A DNA stretch of 64,000 nucleotides from Prochilodus magdalenae (GCA_024036415.1 JAMWET010006979.1:248001-312000); one strand, 5' to 3'; numbered from the stretch's first letter, positions 1 through 12,541 are shown. The notes: a model not told the origin generated them from the letters alone. Program-made: numbers and translations.

Positions 1-1370
1 TTGCTGTTGGTGAACGTTTATTTATTCTTTTATATATAAAGGCTTTTCTATGTGTATTTTTTATGTACAGCTGTATATTTGTCCTTTCCGTGCGTCGGGG
101 CTTGACTGAGCAGGTCTGTTAGTGAAGACAAGATTGGAGATGTGAGGGCTTCTAAACACAACAAATACATTTTTAAAAATGCAGTGCCGATATTGAGCAC
201 TAGGTGCCACCATTCTGTCATATATCATCATCATCTTTCTGGTCTGTCTGCGTTTTTAAAGAACGAAGTAAATGTATTTGTTTAATTATGTAAATCAGTG
301 TTCTTTACTGAGTGTTAACTAGAGGTTAGGGATGGGTGATACTGTACAACGATAATATAATGGTAATTAAAGGCATGTTGATTCGATAAAACAGACAAAA
401 AACAATCATTAGTGTCGTGTTAAAACTATAAAAACCATAAATACAATGTATTTTTTCACTTTTCCGAGTATTTACAAGTAGTAATATTGATTTGTACTAA
501 TTTAATTCAATTGTATTCATTCATTATATTCAATGATACACTTTCTTTGTAATAAAACAGGAGCAGTGTCCATTTTTGTTGAGCAGCCCATGTAGATGGA
601 CACACCCATGACAATAGGCATAAATATTGGTTTATTCTATACCTGCAAGTGGTAGCTGTGCAAGCAGCAAATTACAGTTTACCAGTAGAAATAAGTGAAA
701 CTGTCTCAGTGTATTCTAATAGATCACACCACCCCAGATGTAAATGACTGCTGCTCTGATTGGCTGCTCTGTACGGTGTTTCATTTAAAAATCAGCCCAG
801 GCAGAAACACTACTTATGAAAGGGTGGAGTTAAACTGCTGTAGGTTAGGTTGACATCTTGAATCATTACTGTTAGCTTTTAGCTTCCATGTATGAACTTT
901 ATAGTGTATATTTTAAAATAGTGTTTTCATATTATATGAAATGCTTTTTTTGTGATGCAGAGTTGTTTTTTCATAACAGGTCCACTAAGAGGCTTGTTCG
1001 CATCTACGCTATTGTGCACAATTTACTATTATATTGAAGGAGTACTAAGACATTTGTTTGAAGGAGACGTTTTGAAATTGATGTATGTGTAATGTAAAGG
1101 TCTCAGAGAGTACTTAAGACTTTTCCTTAGCATAATTAATACAGGCTTGAAATTGTCCTCTAAAATGGACATGCCTTATAATGTAATTATTTTTCTAAGA
1201 TAGCTATGACTCTCTCTCTTTCATTCCCACTGTGTCTCTATCTTTCATGTACACTAAATCCACTAAAATCCACTAAATCACAATTGCTATCCCAACTGAC
1301 ATATGGTTAATTAATGTAAAAGTTATTATAGATAATGACAGTAAATAAATTTTTTTGGAAATTGTTTTAG
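1..1370 (+). other. Intron 1 of the type II keratin gene (partial)
   Basis: This AT-rich stretch precedes the first recognisable keratin exon. It ends in a plausible acceptor, a T-rich run followed by ATTGTTTTAG at 1361-1370. No exon coding a keratin head domain or the start of coil 1A can be read in it, so exon 1 probably lies left of the window. A short patch near 330-420 resembles the degenerate 'pulsing AT' repeats common in fish genomes, but I cannot assign it. Confidence 0.6.
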
Positions 1371-4184
1371 GTTCGACGTCTAGAGGAAGAGAACAAAGCC
1401 TTAGAAACCCGACTGAAAATTCTGCAGGAGCAGGATTCCTACAAGGGGAACATAGACGACTTTGTGAAGGAAGTAGCTGCAGATCTGAGGCGACAGATTG
1501 AAGGACTTGACCGAGATCGTCAAAAATTACAGAACGATTTGGTGAAGTCGGATGACGAGGTGGACAACAATCGCATGAGGTGGGTGTAGGCCACTAACTG
1601 TTAAATGGAAGAGTAGCAGTAAAGTAGACACAAAGACACAGAAACGGCTAAATGTTGGTTTATTTAAATTTAGCTCCTCAAATTCTTGGGAATTTGATGT
1701 CTACTTTTTGAGCAGATGGATATCTTGATACAGCTTTGAATATTTTGTCCAGAGGTTTCTCCACCTTAAGGATTTTCGAGAGACATGATCATCAGCAGCA
1801 ATTACATAAACAACTGCTGTCCAGTGAGCCATGTAAGGAGGGGTTGGGTGCAGAAACACTCTGGTATGCGCTCTGTGTTGGGAACAGTGTACAGAGCCGC
1901 AAGAGCAGGCCATCATTAAAGCTATCCATTCAGGCTGTGCTTCCTCAGCTTTGTCTGTTTCCACTCAGTGTGAGCGTTGTTTTCTTCCCTAGGCCACATG
2001 GTCAGCACAGCACAACAGGGCTTAGCAGCACTTGCAACTTTCCTTCATGCTGTCCCCTAAACATATTCTCCCTTTGACAGGTTTGAAGATGAAATCAAGA
2101 TAAAAACTGACCTGGAAAATGACTTTGTACTCACTAAGAAGGTGAAGAAATCTTACATAGAATATGTTAATTCCATACTTCTCAGTGTGCCATGATGAGC
2201 ACCCCCACCTGTTACAGTAAAAGTTTTTGTGTTTCTGTTCTACAGGAAGTAGATGATGGCTATCTGCAGAGGGTAAACCTAGAGCTGGAACTGGAGGACA
2301 TCATGAGAGAGCTGGAGTTCCTAAGGCATGGATTTGAGGAAGTTAGTGTCATCATGCTGCTGATAAGAAGTTATTGTTTTGTATAGGCTGTATATCGATT
2401 AAAACAGGTCATCTGCATTCGTCTTATACTTGGTGCAGTCCATTTATTGCTTCCTCTGACTTTCATTCTGCAATAGGAGATAAAGGAACTTCAGTCTATG
2501 ATCCACAATGAGACAGTGGTGGTGAAGACCGGAAATTCACGAGACCTGGATATGAATGACATTCTGAACTCAGTCAGGGCCCAATATGAGGACATGGCTG
2601 CTCGTAGCCGAGAGGAGGCCGAACAGTGGAACAAGCGGAAGGTCAGTGACTTCTAGTTGTGACACTGCTCTCACTGCAGTCATGCCCAGTGGAGTTGATA
2701 TCTAATTTTTTTGAGAGGTTTGTTTTTCCAGCTTTGTAAAGTGCTTAACTCTGACACTTAATATGACAGTGGCATTTTTTTAACAATACAGTGTGACAAG
2801 CTGTGGCTGACTGGTGGTAAGCCACACATAACTAGGGGTGAGGCTGCATCAGACAACCCAGACATCATGTGACTTGTTGTTCTTAGACATGTGCAAGTCA
2901 CCACTGAAAGTGTATGCCACAAAAACCCTCCTTAATATACTGCAGATGAAATTTTATCAATGTGTGCTTATAAATATGTATGTTATGTGGTTCCACAGAT
3001 GGATGACCTGGTGCTAAAAGCAGGGAAGCATGAACAAGATGTGAAAGATATCAGAAAGGAGATCTCTGAAATCCAGAGGAACATTCAGAGGTTAACCTCA
3101 GACATTGAAGTCCTCAAGAAGAAGGTACAATCCCTCAAATCAGCTTTCATTTTTCAGACCCAGTAGGTCGTAATCCTAACCCATTAATTTTGCCACTTCA
3201 CCTGTGAGCCATCCACATAGACATTAACTATATGGGTGTGCATGTCTGCAAGTCACTAGTGTGCATGTTTAGTGTATTCGTGTAGCCTAAATAAAGTGTG
3301 AAAGTTTGGTAAAAAACAAGTAAATACAAAACAGTGGCTGCTGCTTGAACACTGCTTTCTAAAAGTTTTTGGCTCATGGGTAATTTGGCTACAAGTAGGT
3401 GGACCACAAAAATCCACAAGGTTACATTTTCTGTGCTTTTTAAAAATTTGTTCTTGTACTTTGTTTCCAGAAAAACAGCCTGGAGGACGAGATAAGGAAC
3501 ACAGAGCTGAGTGGGCAGGATGCTCTGGACAAGGCTCGGAAGCAGATTGCTCAGATGGAGGATGCACTCCGCAGGGACAAACAACTGATGGCACGACAGG
3601 TGCGCGAGTATCAGGAGCTCATGAACCTTAAGCTGGCCCTGGATATCGAGATCGCCACCTACAGGAAGCTTCTGGAAGGAGAGGAGATGAGGTACACTGT
3701 CTAACAAATACATGGTATTTGTAACCACATGTCTGTAGCCTGTCTGAGCAGTGTTCTCATTTACTTCATTTGTTTTACCTACAGATTGGCTGACCATCGG
3801 CGTGATCAGCTTGGTGAGTTTTTTTTTTTTTATCTATTGCTATCTATTATTTGCATTGCCACACATACATACACAATTTTCAATTTTACTCACATTATGA
3901 GTCACATCCACACAGCTACGTCACATCTCCTGAGTTGGGGCGTAGGCTGTGCCATTCCACTATCATGCTAAAGTAAACTTGTCTCATCTTTTGCTCAGAT
4001 TTCTAAAATCAAACAAAAAAAACCATCCCCCGTCCTTGCTTACGCAGACGTCAAGGTCCCAGAGTCCTGGTCAAGTGAGGAGCCTTTACAAGTCGACTCT
4101 CCTGACAAAGCCAACAAGTGCCTGATTATAAAAATCGAAGTCAAGGATGGCCGCGTAATCTCTGAGAGTTCACAGCTTCTTTAG
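1371..4184 (+). CDS. Type II keratin (keratin 8-like), exons 2-9; 5' end outside window
   Basis: This is an intermediate filament protein that would pair with a type I keratin to form cytoplasmic filaments in epithelial cells. I read eight coding exons: 1371-1579, 2081-2141, 2246-2341, 2477-2641, 2999-3124, 3471-3691, 3785-3813 and 4048-4184. All have GT-AG borders and compatible phases, giving 347 residues to a TAG. Lengths of 209, 61, 96, 165, 126 and 221 bp match exons 2-7 of type II keratins as I know them; the separate 209-bp exon distinguishes type II from type III genes. The first exon opens with coil 1A ([15 protein letters not shown]). The rod ends in the helix-termination signature ([17 protein letters not shown]). 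The tail is short, without glycine-rich repeats, and closes with [11 protein letters not shown], which resembles the KIETRDGKLVSESS end of human keratin 8. The head and start codon are missing from the window. The rod diverges from ordinary keratin 8, so a lineage-specific keratin is possible. Confidence 0.88.
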
Positions 4185-4895
4185 GGATTCTGCTTGCTGC
4201 CACAGTGCTGACATGTATGATTTAAAACCCCAGTCTTAGGACCCCTTTGTGGATTCTGTTGTGTTTTCCCCAGTCATACACCAGATTTAATTTAGGAATA
4301 GAGTAATTGGATGATGAATTAAACTACGAGCAGAGTAATTGCCAAATTGTGCAGTAGGGCTGCACGGCATGACATTTATAAACCATTATTCCAATATTGG
4401 CCTTTGCTATACAAATATAGGAGATGGCTACATCGTGCAAAAACTCTATAACCAATCACATTTACATGATCTTGATTACATGCACTACTACAGTAGCAAA
4501 ACTAGAGTTTGGTTCACGGCAAGGAATAGGAGGCACTGTTCTAGAACCTGGGTTATTATTGTTAACTAAAACTATAGCTAAACCAAAAACTAGCAATGAA
4601 CACATATGCTTGTTAACTAACTTGTTATTAAAAGCCTAAAATGAATCTTCCTAAAACAAAAATCCAAAATCAATAAAATAATGTCCACTGAAAGATCTAA
4701 AACTAAAACATGATTTATACTGTGGGCCCACTACTATCTTAGGTTTGAATGTCAGGAGATTCACTGGTGACCCTACCTCTTCACTGCACCATGTAATTTT
4801 GTTATTGCTTCGCCATGTTCTTTGCCTGTGAATGTAAAAGCCATATATACTTGAATGTCTCCAGGAAAATAAAATCTTTTCATGTTAACTGTACA
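4185..4895 (+). other. 3' UTR of the keratin gene
   Basis: This is the sequence from the keratin stop codon to just past the first good polyadenylation signal on the same strand. It holds no open frame of interest. A tract from about 4350 to 4700 looks like a degraded dispersed repeat. Confidence 0.5.
4868..4873 (+). terminator. Poly(A) signal AATAAA for the keratin gene
   Basis: A canonical AATAAA lies about 680 bp after the keratin stop codon and is followed within 30 bp by T/G-rich sequence (CTGTTTGTC...TTTTTTGTTCTG), the usual downstream element. No better hexamer is seen earlier on this strand. Confidence 0.55.
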
Positions 4896-7800
4896 GCTGT
4901 TTGTCTTTTTTGTTCTGTTTATGCAAGTGTAGTTCCTGGTCTTTGTCTGTAAGAGTATAGGAGTACAGTGTTTCCTAGAAACACCACTACACCTGGCTTT
5001 TTAGAATCTTACTTAACATCCACTGTCAATGTGACTTGGAGGCTTAAACACATTTGTTTATGATTGGGAGGGGTGATAGGGGGAAGTTCAGCTTTTAGAA
5101 TAGGTTTTCAGAACAGAGCACTTGTTATAAATTGGGAACCAGGACAGAAAAAAAATGATGATAATCTGTGAAGCAAAATGTCTGGGTCTCAGCATGTACC
5201 CTCACTTGCAATCTCACTTAGGCCTATAAATTTGAAATGATCTGCTTGTAATGAACCCCCAGCATATTTTACAGTATTTCAGAGTGCATTGTAAAAACAG
5301 ATTATAAAGGAAGCAGATGTTAACCGGACTTGAACGTCACACTGAATGAACAGCCCATTACTCAGTTTCATTTGGACTTGCAAATACCTTTTTTTAAAGA
5401 GTTGTAATCATTCACATCTTCCTGCAGATCTCCAACACCATGTTTTGACTTAAATTGCAAACGGAATGCGGACCAAGACTTGGTTTATCCCATAAGTGAA
5501 CTCGACCATTAACAAGTTCTAAAAGCTTTGAAAGCAGATGACATTGATCTTTCGTCCAGCACACAATGGAAATGGTTACCCAGCATAGGAGAAACTGTAT
5601 ACAACCCCTTTCTATTGTTGCCCTTACTGTGTGTCTTTATCCTGCAAGAATGGCAATAGACCACTCTTATGGTGAGAAAGAAACCTGCTCCTTCAGTTTT
5701 CCTTAAGCATGAGATCTAAAATAAGATGGGAAGAGAAAACTGTAACTGTCAGTAATTATTTAGACTGTTGCAGAAATCCTCACCACAAAGTCAGACAAAT
5801 TACAATGAGACCAGCTTTCAGTACATATTACTGAAGTGTGCAGAAATGTAGACTTGTATGTTCTTTATCTTGAGATGCAGAGGGAGTATAGCCTTACATT
5901 TGAGTTCTGAAAATGAGTATGTAGGCATAGAAGGCCAAAGTTTCTGAAATACATTTTTCCATTTTCCTTGAAAGACAAGCATACAGTGAAACATTCTTTT
6001 CAACATTTAGATCAAGATTCAAGATCAAGATTAGTACATCATGGACCATGTAAACGTTTGGGCTTCCCACGAGATTTAAGCCATCAGATCTCAATTAGCT
6101 TGTTAGGGCAATGGCTTGTTTATAATCATTATTGTGTCATGTAAATTGCAAAGCTTTTTAAATACTCTAAGTCCTCAAACTTTATCCTAACAATCAGCAG
6201 GCATGGACTCTTCTAAGCAGCTGTCTAGCACTTTGAAAGTTGAAATAATTGATTCTATTAAAGCAGAAGATGGCTAAACAAAGATGGCAAACCATTTCCA
6301 GGTAGCTGTTCCTTAGTATCTGTTGATGTCTGGCAAACTGTCTGACGATATCGGTAAAATTAAAATCTTTCTTTTTACAAGTACAGGTATGACAGGACAC
6401 TTAAGAGCTGCTTTCCCAAATGTAAAGCATGGGGTGGATCAGTCATGCTTTGTGTTTGTGTCTAAACATACCTCATATCCAGCATGGGGCAAGCTCATGG
6501 GTTTGGCATGGCCCCTTACAGAAGCCCAACCTAATATATGAGCTATTTGAATAGCAACTGTCCTGAGTATAAAACAAACATGACCTTAATTCTCTAACGA
6601 AAGGCCCAGTCTATGAGCTCTGAACTGCCACAACATGATGGAACACATAGTAATGGATGCCATAGTAAGTGGCATGTCTAACAGTATGACCAGTGTTTGT
6701 TATATTCCTTTAATATATTTTTAATGTACCACGTGCTCAAGATCCCATAACGGGCAGTGTAAAAATGTGTGTTTCAGAAATGTAACTGTAAAACTCTGGG
6801 GTTTGTAGCTGCTGGCATTAGCTTACCTATCAGTTTCTGCTAAAGAGCTTACTAGGTTAAAGCCTAGCTTAAAGCCTCAGTTTAAGATTGTAGCTTAAAG
6901 CCTCTTGCCAGACCGTAACTCTTATTCCTGACAGTCTTTTTTTTTAATTACTAGTGTGAAAAATTCACATATAATACTTCTTCCAGGTGAAGAAGCATGT
7001 GACCCTAATAGGAAGAGGATACTGGACCACTGTTGGCCCACTAATGGCAAAGCTGGAAGTCCCCAGGCAATTTGCTCAGCGTTTTGTGGGAGCCCGCAGA
7101 TAGTTAAGGAGAGTATTACACAAAATGCCATTTATCATTGCTTATTTTCCACTCCTAGCCCAATTTGCACTGCAAGTGCATCCTAACTCAAGTGCAACCA
7201 AAAAATGACTCTAATTTATTACAAGCAATTGAATACGTTCATCCTAAAAAATGACTTTGGTTGAAAGAATAGCTTATTTTTTAAATTGAATAAACCTAAT
7301 TTATCTGCTTGTAACAAATGGACCAACAAACACTTTTTACAGTGTACTTAACCTTCCTTCATTTCTTACTTTAGTTATCCTTTGTAAGTTACTTTTTTCC
7401 TTTGTAAGTTTCCTGCTAGTTCTTTGTAATATTTGTGTTAGTTTCTAAAATTAAAGTCTATACAGGTTTAAAATCTGGTCGGGGAGCTTTTGTTCTTCAC
7501 TTTAAAAACTTCTTTTTCCTCCATTTCAATGGTTTCTGAGAAACTGAGCTGCAGATGTGAGACTATTTCTGTCAGCGAGTGTAGTGAACAAACGATGCTC
7601 ACAGGTTTTTAAGATTGCATTTTCAAAATAAGACACTCTAGAACTTGTCTTTTCCCTGGGCAGCACCCTGATTGCTGAACAAGGGAGAATTTTGAGACAC
7701 AACCTCAGAAACAGAAGTGTTGCTCACTGTAACAGGCTTCCTTTTTCAGCATGACAGCTGACAGACTGATGCTGCTACTGTCTTCACATAAATACAGTTA

Positions 7801-8143
7801 ACCAGCGTTACATATTGAAGCGGTGTAGCTCCATTATCAGTATGGCTATCTTAATTCATAGAGGGCCTTGCTAGGCTAGTTAGTGCTAGCAGCTCAAACC
7901 CAAAAGATGGTACAACCTAAAAAAGCATAACCGTAACAACATTAAAGGAATAAGAAAAACATTGCTCTTAATATTAGATATGTAAGCACAGTGATGCAGT
8001 GAGTGTAACGTTGGGTCGTTGTCATGATGATGCTGTAGAATAACATGCTATAAAAGGAAATTCTCCAAAAGACTTCACACTGATCAATTTCGCTGCCAAA
8101 TTGATACAATTGGAAACAACACTGCCAAGAAAAACACAGTTTG
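4896..8143. other. Intergenic spacer, no gene seen
   Basis: This is the convergent spacer between the keratin gene (+) and gpbar1 (-). It contains only short frames broken by stops and no exon-like block with splice sites. I see no mobile-element termini. A GTAAGTT-containing phrase is repeated at about 7380-7410. Confidence 0.5.
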
Positions 8144-8149
8144 TTTATT
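8144..8149 (-). terminator. Poly(A) signal for gpbar1
   Basis: TTTATT on the + strand reads AATAAA on the - strand, about 255 bp downstream of the gpbar1 stop codon. It is the first canonical hexamer after the stop, so the 3' UTR is probably short. Confidence 0.45.
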
Positions 8150-8403
8150 GCCTCTTTTTTCATATATATCATATATGTATTTTAGAGATGGGCCCTTTCC
8201 TGACATCTGGAGATTTGAAGGGGTTCACCTAACAGTAAATGATCCTCAGTACATGAAATATCAAGCCTACAATCTCTTCCGTTTAATACAAAAGTCTTGA
8301 GCATAAGTCAACAATATTATTCACATATAAACTCTGTAGATGATGCATTACTATAACAGTATGCAGTAATCCAGTATTACCAATCCATGACCAATCTCCA
8401 GTA

Positions 8404-9444
8404 TTAGCTGTGGAATACCCGAAGGTCAACATCTCTTTGTTGTTGTGTCCTGTGCCAGCGGTGCCACACCTTGCGCAACAGTCTCCTTGCGGGGTCGGTG
8501 TACTCTCTGTTAGCAAGACCTAAGAGGAGTGGCACTGCAGCCATGCCACCCATGCCAGTGCAAGAGAGCACAAGTTGGGCAGTGCGGTTGACTTGTGCTT
8601 CTTGGTTCTGCAGGAAGACCATGCAAAAATGCGTATAGACAATGTAAGGCAACCAGCAAGCCAGGAAGGCCAAGGAGACAGTGGTCACACAACGGATGTA
8701 GCGCAGCTCCAGCTTGCGTCGCTGCTCTGCACTATTCATGGCCCGCTGCTGTCGCTGAATGTCCCTCATCTGTCCCCGTGTGATCCAAAGTACCCGGCCA
8801 GTCATGGCAGCAATGGAGACAATGGCAGGAACTAACATGCCATAAACCTCCAAATAGATAAAGGCGTCCGGAAAGACATTATGATATATGCAACAGTTGT
8901 CTGTAGGCTTGGCTAGAGGACAGACAGAGTTGTTGGCTTTAGGACAGTAACCACTGCTGACTTTGTTGGATCTGTCCTGGTTGTTCCAGCCAAAAGCGGG
9001 CAGCAGGGCAAAGACTAGAGGCAGCAGCCAGACAGCCAGCAGGGCTGGGACAAAGCGACTTCGTGGCCAGAAGTGGCCTGGTAGCAGTGGGCAGACAATA
9101 CTCAGGTAACGTTCATAATACACCAACACCAGGTTACAGATAAAGGCCAGGAATAGGAAGTTGGGGAAAATGTGCACCATTAGGCAGGATGAGAAGCTGA
9201 GAGGCCGGCTCAGGCTCATCCAGGGGATGAAGGGCAAGGCCACACCCATGCACAGATCGGCCACTAGCAAGCTCAGGTATAAGTAGTTTGAGGGGTTGTG
9301 GAGCTGGCGGGTACAGGCAATACCCAAAATGATCAGTAGACTCGCCAGGATGATGGTGCTGGACATAGGCAGAGTGATGGCATAGATCAGCTGTGCTTCC
9401 TGTCGGCTGCTATTTGTGTCGTTGCAAACCATGGTGGTCATCAT
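8404..9444 (-). CDS. gpbar1: G protein-coupled bile acid receptor 1 (TGR5)
   Basis: This is a single-exon, seven-helix receptor of 346 residues (human about 330). The family senses bile acids at the plasma membrane and signals through Gs and cAMP. Helices lie near residues 19-43, 53-75, 88-110, 131-152, 195-217, 250-272 and 290-312. Helix 3 ends in ERY (111-113) in place of DRY, helix 6 carries CWLP (263-266), and helix 7 lacks a canonical NPxxY, reading AAVPLLLGLANREY. Family-specific landmarks shared with human GPBAR1 are ALPxxGWN before extracellular loop 2, FIYLEVYGMLVPA in helix 5 and the GL-x-x-x-x-YT-x-P exit from helix 7. N8 and N11 are possible N-glycosylation sites. The second extracellular loop is longer than the human one and has extra cysteines (C167, C175, C184, C185). 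Met5 (9432) has the perfect context ACCACCATGG and may be the real start. A splice acceptor at 9492-9493 implies an upstream non-coding exon. The neighbour aamp supports the assignment. Confidence 0.9.
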   Translation of the reverse strand: MMTTMVCNDTNSSRQEAQLIYAITLPMSSTIILASLLIILGIACTRQLHNPSNYLYLSLLVADLCMGVALPFIPWMSLSRPLSFSSCLMVHIFPNFLFLAFICNLVLVYYERYLSIVCPLLPGHFWPRSRFVPALLAVWLLPLVFALLPAFGWNNQDRSNKVSSGYCPKANNSVCPLAKPTDNCCIYHNVFPDAFIYLEVYGMLVPAIVSIAAMTGRVLWITRGQMRDIQRQQRAMNSAEQRRKLELRYIRCVTTVSLAFLACWLPYIVYTHFCMVFLQNQEAQVNRTAQLVLSCTGMGGMAAVPLLLGLANREYTDPARRLLRKVWHRWHRTQQQRDVDLRVFHS

Positions 9445-9491
9445 ACATACTTCCCATTACTTCTACATCATCTTGCAATGAGGGATCCGCC
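9445..9491 (-). other. gpbar1: 5' UTR part of the gpbar1 coding exon
   Basis: Read on the - strand, CATCTTTGCAG ends at 9492, a good acceptor, and is followed by 47 bp with stops in all useful frames before the first ATG. This suggests that transcription starts at an upstream exon and that the coding exon begins at 9491. Non-coding leader exons are usual for single-coding-exon receptors. Confidence 0.45.
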
Positions 9492-9599
9492 CTGCAAAGA
9501 TGCATAAGAAAAGTTTTTGGATATCATTACACCTGCTCTGTAGTCAGAAGGCACAGTAAAGCAGTCAAGACACCAAGATCAAAGTGTTGACTTACTATT

Positions 9600-9960
9600 T
9601 AAGAATAACGATTTACTATGTAGACAACATGGCATGCTATGTCAAAATAACAACTTGGCATTTTTTATGGCAACTAATTATCTCAAAAAAAACAAAATTC
9701 AAGAAATTTAACATTATTTAAAATTATAACTCTATTAATTATAACTATTTATTTTTACATAGTATTTAACAAATATTGAGAAAATACATAATTATTACAA
9801 GGTATTAAGTCAACATTTCAATTAAATGAGCCATCATTACATTAATACTTCCATATTATAACTTAATATTTCAAGAACCCAAGTATTATCAAGATCCTAA
9901 GTCACTATCTCAAGACAATAATTTAATATTCTAAGTCAATATTCTAAGATATTACATCCT
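9600..9960. repeat. AT-rich degenerate tandem repeat
   Basis: The phrases 'aagtcaatatt', 'tctaagtca' and 'aatatttcaag' recur every 20-40 bp with many substitutions, most clearly between 9800 and 9950. The array contains no open frame. It resembles an old, decayed minisatellite; I cannot name a family. Confidence 0.5.
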
Positions 9961-12435
9961 TATTAGGATAAGATCTAGATGCAGTCATGTTTGAGCTTGA
10001 CTGCACATACAAAGAGCTGCAAAAGACTTTTGCTTTATGTGAATGTGCAGCTTACCTAAGGGTAGAAAAAAAGCAGAAGGTTTCTCCATTAAACTTTTGC
10101 TACATGTATTCTGCACACCTGGGTATGCCACACTGGGGCATTTTTAAAACTGAATTATGTCATCAAGAAAAGGTCTTGTTCCACGGCTAATGCAACTGTG
10201 GAAAGCACTTTCTACCACTAACACTAGTTATTAAGAACAGCGACAGCTGGGAGTTCAGTGACAAGCAGCCAAACTGACCAATTGTGGAAGTGATTTCCAG
10301 GGTACAGTTTATGTGCAATGCATACAGAGTGTTCCAGTGAGAAGGCATAAACAAAATCATGAATTTCATCAAAGCGCTAAGGCTAAGAGATACCTTGATG
10401 TGCTAGAGTAGAGGGTCACTGGTCAAAAGACTTACATATCCCTTACAGAGAACGAACTTCTGCAGGTTTTAACACACAACTACCACGTATTTGTTGAATG
10501 TAAAGCAGCACTTCTAAGGTCGGAGGAAGAACACACTATAATATGGGGTGCAGGCACTCCTGTGAGTGATGTCAAGTTTTGCAGGTTACATCTTTACACA
10601 GTAACGTCACATGCACAGCATAGGAAAAAAGGCCAAACTCGATGTTTAGGTCTAAATAAACAAAGGAGTACACCAGTCGATCAACCCACACCAAGTTTGA
10701 GTTCCATTTTGGCACACTCCCAAACAGATTTTTTTTTTCAAATATGAACTTAGTAAATAAGAAGAAACAAACATTTGCAGAGAAATGGTATATTTAAATG
10801 CATTCTCTGTGTTAACTAAGTTTCACTTAGAATATAAATAAAATATGAAAATTGGAATTTTTTGCAGCCACCAAAAACAACATTAAATGCTAGATTTCTA
10901 TCAAAACATTCATAAAAAATGCAGTCTACAATATTAAAATGTCTTCATCCACTCTGCAATTTACCAAAGGCTAAGTAATATCTAAAGTGTTTGTGATCAT
11001 TTTCACAAGCTGCAATACCTACAGAGAGTACAGGAATTTGTTTTATATTTTACCCAAATATTATTAATATGATTATGGTACCATATTCGAACCCCAACAG
11101 CTTGGCTATGTGTTGGAAGTTACTAGTTTGATTTATTAGTATATCCTGCAGCACGCATCAAGGAACCACTCGTCTAAGGAACCACTAGCTCAGTATACAA
11201 TATATGGAGCTGTTCTTAAATATCTCCATTCAAAATAGGATCATCTAGCCACTCTGTATCAGTCTATGCAAATGAGTAACATGCGGTTTCTCTCAGATAT
11301 ATAAACTTCTTCTGAATTTTGGATCTACTTCAAAATAAAGCAACATACAAAATCAGCTTTAACGTCAAACAGTACACAATAAAGGGATAAGGTATCATTA
11401 CCCCAAGAAATTCCTATTGCTAATGAAGTAACCTATTTAAGCATTCAGATAAAAAGAACTGAATTGCTACAGCCACTCCAAAAAAATTCACCAGAATTCC
11501 GAAAACTTAGAAGAAGGCATTACAAAATGGATTGCCTTACCAGCCTCAGTTCCAACTTGCACATCTGTAGTCAAGATGAATGTTTTACCACCTTTAAACT
11601 TGGTGCAACATTAGTGCAATGTTACCTTTGGGTATTGTTCTAGGGTGGACTTCATTCTTACCAGATATAATTGGAATGGAAAGGGCACACAAATAAAGCA
11701 ATCTACTTTACAACTTGACAAATCCCAAGGCGGATGGGCCTATCCTAAAATTTAAAATCTTCCCTTTGCACATTTTCAAGGTTAGAAAATGCAGAAAAGT
11801 ACTTGGGGAGTAGTATAATATGCCATAAATCCTTATCAATCTGACACAATAACTAACTTTTAACAAACTTTTTATCCATAATTCATAGGCAGAATAAGCC
11901 ATATAGATTCTTGAAGATAGTAATAGCAATGATTCTTTGAGCATCTGTAAAGTATCTTTTGAAGATCTGTAGCTGGATCAATCAGGCTTCTAATAGAACA
12001 GTAACTTTTTTTCTATGCTTAATAAGGCCACATGTACCTGTAAATATTACTGAGCAAATGAAATGGAATAGAACTGTGGAACAGAGGGACTGGGAATAAA
12101 CTGGGAAATGGCACGGATCATCTGAACTTCTGCCATACAGCTTATCTGACACCCAGGGTGTTCTGTTCATATGGTGATTTTTACTCTTATAAAGCGGGAC
12201 TGTCTAAAAGTCTATGCCGTTCGGTAAAAGGTAATTAAATCTCACCTCTCTTATTCAGATGTATTTCCCCTCAGACCCAGAACTTGATTTGCTCAATGAT
12301 GACTCTATTTTGCATCAAGGAAGGATCTTAGAAAAATATGGCTGGCTATGTTGGTTAGCACCTCATAACCTATACATACATCACTGGCTCCACTGCTTAT
12401 TAGACATCCTTCATCTGAAGTTATCATCTACACAA
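9961..12435. other. Intergenic spacer, no gene seen
   Basis: This is AT-rich sequence upstream of gpbar1. Frames are short and lack codon-like composition or flanking splice sites. A 64-codon + strand frame starting at 12259 follows an AG but is not recognisable. Confidence 0.45.
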
Positions 12436-12541
12436 AGGCTGATGGATGGATAGATGGATGGACGGATGGATGGATGGGTGGATGGATGGGTGGATGGATG
12501 GATGGATGGATGGATGGATGGATGGATGGATGGATGGATAA
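12436..12541 (+). repeat. (GATG)n / (TGGA)n microsatellite
   Basis: About 25 copies of a tetranucleotide GATG unit run over 100 bp, with occasional GATA, GACG and GGTG variants toward the left end and a purer run toward the right. The repeat keeps one frame open and gives a false Met-Asp-Gly-Trp protein; it is not a gene. Confidence 0.95.

Noticed and set aside
1701..2077. Overlapping frames of 87 and 113 codons on both strands
   Set aside because: They lie inside a keratin intron between exons with perfect phase agreement and show no domain.
3228..3797. 189-codon - strand frame
   Set aside because: It is the antisense shadow of the 221-bp keratin exon and its flanks.
8510..8835. Frames of 60-86 codons overlapping gpbar1 in other frames
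   Set aside because: Shadows of the GC-richer receptor coding sequence; the gpbar1 frame alone shows family motifs.
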